From an uncultured Spirochaetales bacterium (GTDB lineage Bacteria; Spirochaetota; Spirochaetia; Sphaerochaetales; Sphaerochaetaceae): 64,000 nucleotides of DNA. This document shows positions 60,656-64,000 of this stretch, one piece after another (position 1 is the first letter of the stretch; each line of letters starts with the position of its first letter). The stretch is from positions 39,322-103,321 of the forward strand of contig CASFTW010000015.1 of the NCBI GenBank assembly GCA_949297785.1, given 5' to 3'. Both the position numbers and the translations under genes were made by a program. The notes beneath the pieces were generated by a model. It had not been told where the DNA came from and did no database searches. It saw nothing but the letters and a program-made list of their open reading frames with translations.

Positions 60656-62782
60656 ATGCGAGAGAAAGGGAGACTAAAGACTTACCATGCACAGCTCAGT
60701 TCGGTGTTCATAGCTACGGCTATTCTTGTTTCAGCCATCGCCATAACAGCAGGCTTCCTGGCCGAAAGGAACATAATGACATCAACAATGCATGCAAATG
60801 AATCCCTGGAAGATGTCTCTTCATACATGCTTTCATCGCGCATAAGGGAAATCAGCAATACAATCGACTACCTTTCAACCTGCGAATGTGTCCTCGACTG
60901 GCTTTATTCAGATGTTGGAAGCTCGGACTACTATTATCAGGGGCTTCTTTCATATCAGGAACTTGTCAGACGTTCTCCTGTTTTCAATTCCGACACCTTC
61001 AATATCGCCATAACGAGCGATGACAGGGATTCCTTCGTCATAACATCCGGCGGTACATACAGCAAGAAAGATTTTCTCTCTTATGTCACTCCGGGACTGA
61101 GAAGTCTTCCCGATGATGACGCATCGGTATCTGTCACACCCGACTATTCAACACTTCTTCTGTCTGCAAAACGCTATCTGGGCGAAAAGACACTCATCTT
61201 CTACTGCACGATCTCGCTGTCCTATCTTTCCTTCCCGCTTGAAAGCGGCATACAGTATGCCTTCATCGACACTTCAAGCGGACGTATCTACACTCCTTTC
61301 GAGCAGGTTGAGAAGAAACTGGAAAACCTCAGCCTCCATATGCTGCAGGACGGGAGGCTGACTGTGGACAACATGTCACTGAGAAAAGAGAGCTATTCAT
61401 ACTTTGACTTCAGTGCTGTCTATGGCCACAGCACAACAATGATCTCTCCGTTCATTTTCATGCTGATTTTCATACCGTGCATCATACTTACATGCCTTTT
61501 TGTCTTCCTGAAGGTTTCAGGCAGGCTGTACAGACCCGTGAAGGAGGCATACGAAACCATTGCAAGCGCGGATGAAAAGGAAACAAGCGGGAATGAATTT
61601 GACACCATAATCGCAAAATGCCAGGAAGCCGATCAGATTTCGAAGAAACTCATAACAATGAGCCTGGAACTTCAGAATGCAACCGACATACAGAAATACC
61701 GTTCATATCTCAGGGGGCAGGATTCACTGTACCGCGCGGAAGATGACATTTCTGCCTTCTTCTGCCTGAGCATTCTCTCTTCTGACAGTCTTCCGGACAG
61801 CAGACAGGCGACAGTGAATCTCACTTTCAACTCGATGGCGAGAAAAGTAAAGCACCTGCACTTCATCATAACCGACAGCGGTTTTTCCGTGCTTATCTAC
61901 AAATCTGGAAACGAGGAGGAATGTTACAGCACGCTGTACAGAACACTGAAGGAATTCACGGCAATCGATGCTGAAGCGGGACTTCAGGCTGCGATCACCA
62001 GGCCGTGCGAAGGCTGGACGGGTATAAAGGGACTGTATCAGAATGCACTTAACATCATGGACTGCCGCTATATTCTTCAGGACAAGATCATCATGACTGA
62101 AGATGACATAAGCGACAGCACCGGCCTGATGCACTACCCTATCAGCGAGGAGAGAAAGCTGATAAATGCCGCACTGAGCGCATCTGTTAACACACTTGAT
62201 ATCTTTGATGCGATAGTAAAAGACAATACAGCTCCTGAAAGGATGCTCACCGAAAAGGAGTTCGAACGTTTCGCATCTGCCCTGATATCGACAGTCATGA
62301 GGATATTCCAGGAAATGAAGGAAGACAGCGACGGCGATGTGAACTGGAAGGCTCTGATGGACAACCAGAAACCGGCTGCCGCAATCAACGAACTGAGAGA
62401 GATGCTTGCCGGATACATTGAAAGGAAGACCAGGGAAAACAGCGAACGCTATGACTATCTTGTCGATGAGATGAAAAAATATATTCAGGCTCATTACAGT
62501 GAGAACATCCAGCTGATCGATCTGTCTGAAGAATTTAACTTAAGCCCCAAATACTGTTCTGAAGTGTTCAACCGTCTGAGCGGGGAGAATTTCAAGAACT
62601 ATCTCAACCGTTTCAGGATAAACGAGGCCCAGAGAATACTTGATGAAAATCCTGAGATCAGAATAACCCAGCTTGCAAGCGAAGTGGGTTTCTCATCAAG
62701 CAACTCCTTCATCCGTGTATTCGACAAATACATGGGCATCACACCGAAGCAGTATGCGGAAAGCAGGAAAAAGGAAATCTAG
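60656..62782 (+). CDS. Membrane-bound AraC-family regulator of the sulfated-glycan locus
   Basis: A 708-residue single-chain sensor-regulator: transmembrane helix 1 (about residues 16-38), an extracytoplasmic sensor domain (about 40-255), helix 2 (about 263-288, FIFMLIFIPCIILTCLFVFL), a cytoplasmic linker, and a C-terminal AraC DNA-binding domain (about 610-705) with two HTHs: LIDLSEEFNLSPKYCSEVFN and ITQLASEVGFSSSNSFIRVF, ending DKYMGITPKQYAESRKKEI. Such proteins sense an extracellular or periplasmic oligosaccharide and activate the adjacent transport operon. It is divergent from that operon, with the dyad at 60561-60599 between them. Confidence 0.93.
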   Translation: MREKGRLKTYHAQLSSVFIATAILVSAIAITAGFLAERNIMTSTMHANESLEDVSSYMLSSRIREISNTIDYLSTCECVLDWLYSDVGSSDYYYQGLLSYQELVRRSPVFNSDTFNIAITSDDRDSFVITSGGTYSKKDFLSYVTPGLRSLPDDDASVSVTPDYSTLLLSAKRYLGEKTLIFYCTISLSYLSFPLESGIQYAFIDTSSGRIYTPFEQVEKKLENLSLHMLQDGRLTVDNMSLRKESYSYFDFSAVYGHSTTMISPFIFMLIFIPCIILTCLFVFLKVSGRLYRPVKEAYETIASADEKETSGNEFDTIIAKCQEADQISKKLITMSLELQNATDIQKYRSYLRGQDSLYRAEDDISAFFCLSILSSDSLPDSRQATVNLTFNSMARKVKHLHFIITDSGFSVLIYKSGNEEECYSTLYRTLKEFTAIDAEAGLQAAITRPCEGWTGIKGLYQNALNIMDCRYILQDKIIMTEDDISDSTGLMHYPISEERKLINAALSASVNTLDIFDAIVKDNTAPERMLTEKEFERFASALISTVMRIFQEMKEDSDGDVNWKALMDNQKPAAAINELREMLAGYIERKTRENSERYDYLVDEMKKYIQAHYSENIQLIDLSEEFNLSPKYCSEVFNRLSGENFKNYLNRFRINEAQRILDENPEIRITQLASEVGFSSSNSFIRVFDKYMGITPKQYAESRKKEI

Positions 62783-62846
62783 AGTGGGAACACCTCACCG
62801 GTACTGATTCACACTCAGGCTCTGCCGCCAGAAACATCAGAACTGT

Positions 62847-63323
62847 TCAGTTTTCCAGTCTTCTGCCTGCATGTTCCTTATATTTTCCCTCAACATAAGA
62901 GACGATATCGACATGAAACTTCCGCTTTCCCTCATCTACCAATATGCTGACACTGTCCCCTGTTTCAATCAGCGATTCATCTGCCCATGTATACTGACTT
63001 TGAAAAACCTCATTCCCGCATCTGCACAGAACGGAGCAGAGATGATTGCCCCGTATCTGATATATCCGGAACCCGGATCTGAAATTTTCCCCTTCAAATG
63101 AAACAGTCCTGTTCACCTTGCAGGAGATGATTTCAGCCTGAAACTTTTCTTTCTTTCCGCATTTCGCGGCAGTGTCATACAAATAAGGAAAAGACATGGC
63201 AATCCCACAGACAACTAGGACAATGCTGATAACAGCAAAAAGGAAAGTCACTTTGTAAAGCGGTATTAAAACCAGTGCCATGACTTCCAGCAATATGCCT
63301 GTTCTGATGACTTTTCCCCTCAT
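62847..63323 (-). CDS. Small membrane protein, DUF3592-like
   Basis: A 158-residue protein with two adjacent hydrophobic helices near the N-terminus (ILLEVMALVLIPLYKVTFLF and AVISIVLVVCGIAMSFPYLY), followed by a beta-rich soluble domain (FQAEIISCKVNRTVSFEG, SVLCRCGNEVFQSQYTWADE, TGDSVSILVDEGKRKFHVD) resembling DUF3592 OB-like domains. Start at the ATG at 63323 with GGAG 7 nt upstream. Function unknown. It is convergent with the AraC-type gene. Confidence 0.65.
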   Translation of the reverse strand: MRGKVIRTGILLEVMALVLIPLYKVTFLFAVISIVLVVCGIAMSFPYLYDTAAKCGKKEKFQAEIISCKVNRTVSFEGENFRSGFRIYQIRGNHLCSVLCRCGNEVFQSQYTWADESLIETGDSVSILVDEGKRKFHVDIVSYVEGKYKEHAGRRLEN

Positions 63324-63421
63324 CCCTTTTCTCCTCCCCTCACGCAGCTGAAACAAAGGGAAACATCGAAACACATTTCAATGCACCCCGCATTTATTCT
63401 ATTACGTTTCCATCATGATGT

Positions 63422-63459
63422 CACCGAAGCAATTGCGGAAAACAGGAAAAAGGAAATCT
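63422..63459 (+). pseudogene. Duplicated 3' scrap of the AraC-type gene
   Basis: 38 nt here match the last codons of the AraC gene (62742-62780) with two substitutions and one 1-nt deletion: caccgaagca, gcggaaa and caggaaaaaggaaatct are shared. The deletion breaks the frame. It suggests a duplicated or replaced AraC-type gene and hints at past recombination at the edge of the locus. Confidence 0.6.
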
Positions 63460-63478
63460 GAAGTAAGCATATATGAAA

Positions 63479-63506
63479 GAAGGCTGCGTGAAATGCCGCA
63501 GCCTTC
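63479..63506 (-). terminator. Hairpin after the outer-membrane protein remnant
   Basis: A perfect 10-bp stem, GAAGGCTGCG (63479-63488) with CGCAGCCTTC (63497-63506), has an 8-nt loop. On the minus strand TTTCAT follows, a weak T-tract, so it may end the remnant gene's transcript. Confidence 0.55.
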
Positions 63507-63539
63507 CCATCAATGCTGACAGTATTGGTACAGGGGAAA

Positions 63540-63755
63540 TCACCAGCAGTAGAAAACACCTGCATGAGGCGTGACCTGAACGCCGAGTTTTCCTATGTTC
63601 ATACTCTCTGAGTGACCTCCATATGATGAATTGAAAACAGTCATGAACGGCACAGCGAGATTCACACCGGCAAGGATGCCGAAATGACCGAATCTGAATG
63701 CAAAGTCTGTATTGGCACTCACAGCAAAACTGTGGAAGCTGGAAGACTCTGAATA
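63540..63755 (-). pseudogene. C-terminal fragment of an outer-membrane beta-barrel protein
   Basis: On the minus strand, about 70 codons from just after a TGA (near 63756) to a TAG at 63540: YSESSSFHSFAVSANTDFAF, then GHFGILAGVNLAVPFMTVFN, GKLGVQVTPHAGVFYCW. Alternating hydrophobic strands and an aromatic last residue fit the end of a spirochaete outer-membrane porin-like protein. The N-terminal part is cut off by the stop, so the gene is truncated; no start with a ribosome-binding site is visible. Confidence 0.5.
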
Positions 63756-63759
63756 ACCG

Positions 63760-64000
63760 TCTCAGGATGAACTGCTTCCATGGTATGCATAGTGAACCTC
63801 CCCACATTATAGAAGATGGTGCTTCCCGCTACACAGCTCTTGCCGTGCCTGCTCCTTTAGAGAGCGGGGACTTCCCTTCCACCGCCTGGTCTTCTCTCAG
63901 CTCAAGCCGAAGCTCTCACCGCAAGAAGACTGATATAGGTGGACAGGGTGCATGTGGCCCGTGCGGATAAGCCAGGAACTTTTGCCTTGGCCTCCGACGC
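63760..64000. other. Unresolved right edge, no gene assigned
   Basis: The 240 nt hold one plus-strand reading frame (63698-63970) and a minus-strand one, neither recognisable and neither with a ribosome-binding site. A GC-rich patch with GGGACTTCCC and a cysteine-containing tail could belong to an IS200/IS605-type element edge, but I cannot show this. Confidence 0.3.

Noticed and set aside
63760..64000. IS200/IS605 TnpB end with guide RNA
   Set aside because: A GC-rich patch with a short inverted segment was suggestive, but no TnpB zinc-finger or RuvC motif could be read on either strand, so no claim is made.

Overview
The window looks like a chromosomal segment of an anaerobic, host- or sediment-associated spirochaete (Sphaerochaeta/Treponema-like; inferred from the mix of a complete Rnf complex, LplABC-type sugar transport, GH57- and patatin-type proteins and QueH, not from a marker gene). 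It divides into an integrated accessory island (1 to about 19.6 kb) and a compact, mostly minus-strand core chromosome (19.7-64 kb). The island reads as more A+T-rich than the core.

Island, 1-19.6 kb. The left part holds a mobilizable-element core: an AlpA/excisionase-like HTH protein, a RepA-like P-loop ATPase, a Toprim primase and a ribbon-helix-helix protein, followed by a long stem-loop that could be an oriT. The cargo comes next: an overlapping pair of DUF262 proteins (one with a DUF1524 HNH nuclease motif), an overlapping pair of large ankyrin-repeat proteins, a WYL-domain regulator, and, divergent from it, an ankyrin protein whose C-terminus looks like an FtsK/HerA motor with a destroyed Walker A motif. 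That last gene overlaps by 4 bp a Doc/Fic-type toxin gene. A SprT-like metalloprotease and a tandem C2H2 zinc-finger protein follow. Three cargo promoters share TGTACA exactly 9 nt upstream of a TANNNT box. From 16.4 to 19.6 kb lies a gene graveyard: a broken SIR2 deacylase, a broken copy of the ribbon-helix-helix gene, a broken wHTH tail of a Schlafen/AlbA-type protein and an ISL3-type transposase end. In its middle sits an apparently intact small RNA with its own promoter and terminator, directly before a DUF3800 gene. The island ends at about 19.12 kb in the 3' part of a tRNA gene plus its terminator, as expected for tRNA-targeted integration; the intact tRNA and integrase would lie left of the window.

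Core, 19.7-51.2 kb. topA (with C-terminal repeats in place of zinc fingers), two envelope proteins, a PpiD/SurA-like chaperone, a DUF2804 protein, a DEAD-box helicase, a patatin with a beta-barrel, tRNA-Leu(CAA), a very short rubredoxin, a LacI regulator, a TrpR-like repressor with cardiolipin synthase and queH, a TPR protein and RNase Z. Then comes a long minus-strand run: rnfCDGEAB, a degenerate GH57 protein, prfB (with a programmed +1 frameshift), a secreted protein, ftsY, another exported protein and a LolCDE-like ABC exporter.

Sulfated-glycan locus, 51.4-62.8 kb. A divergent membrane-bound AraC regulator faces a seven-gene operon: two LplB/LplC-type permeases, a solute-binding protein, three cysteine-type sulfatases without signal peptides and a GH88 unsaturated glucuronyl hydrolase. 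This suggests import of sulfated, lyase-generated glycosaminoglycan-type oligosaccharides followed by desulfation and hydrolysis in the cytoplasm. The right edge (62.8-64 kb) holds a small membrane protein, a duplicated scrap of the AraC gene, an outer-membrane-protein remnant and a stretch I could not resolve.
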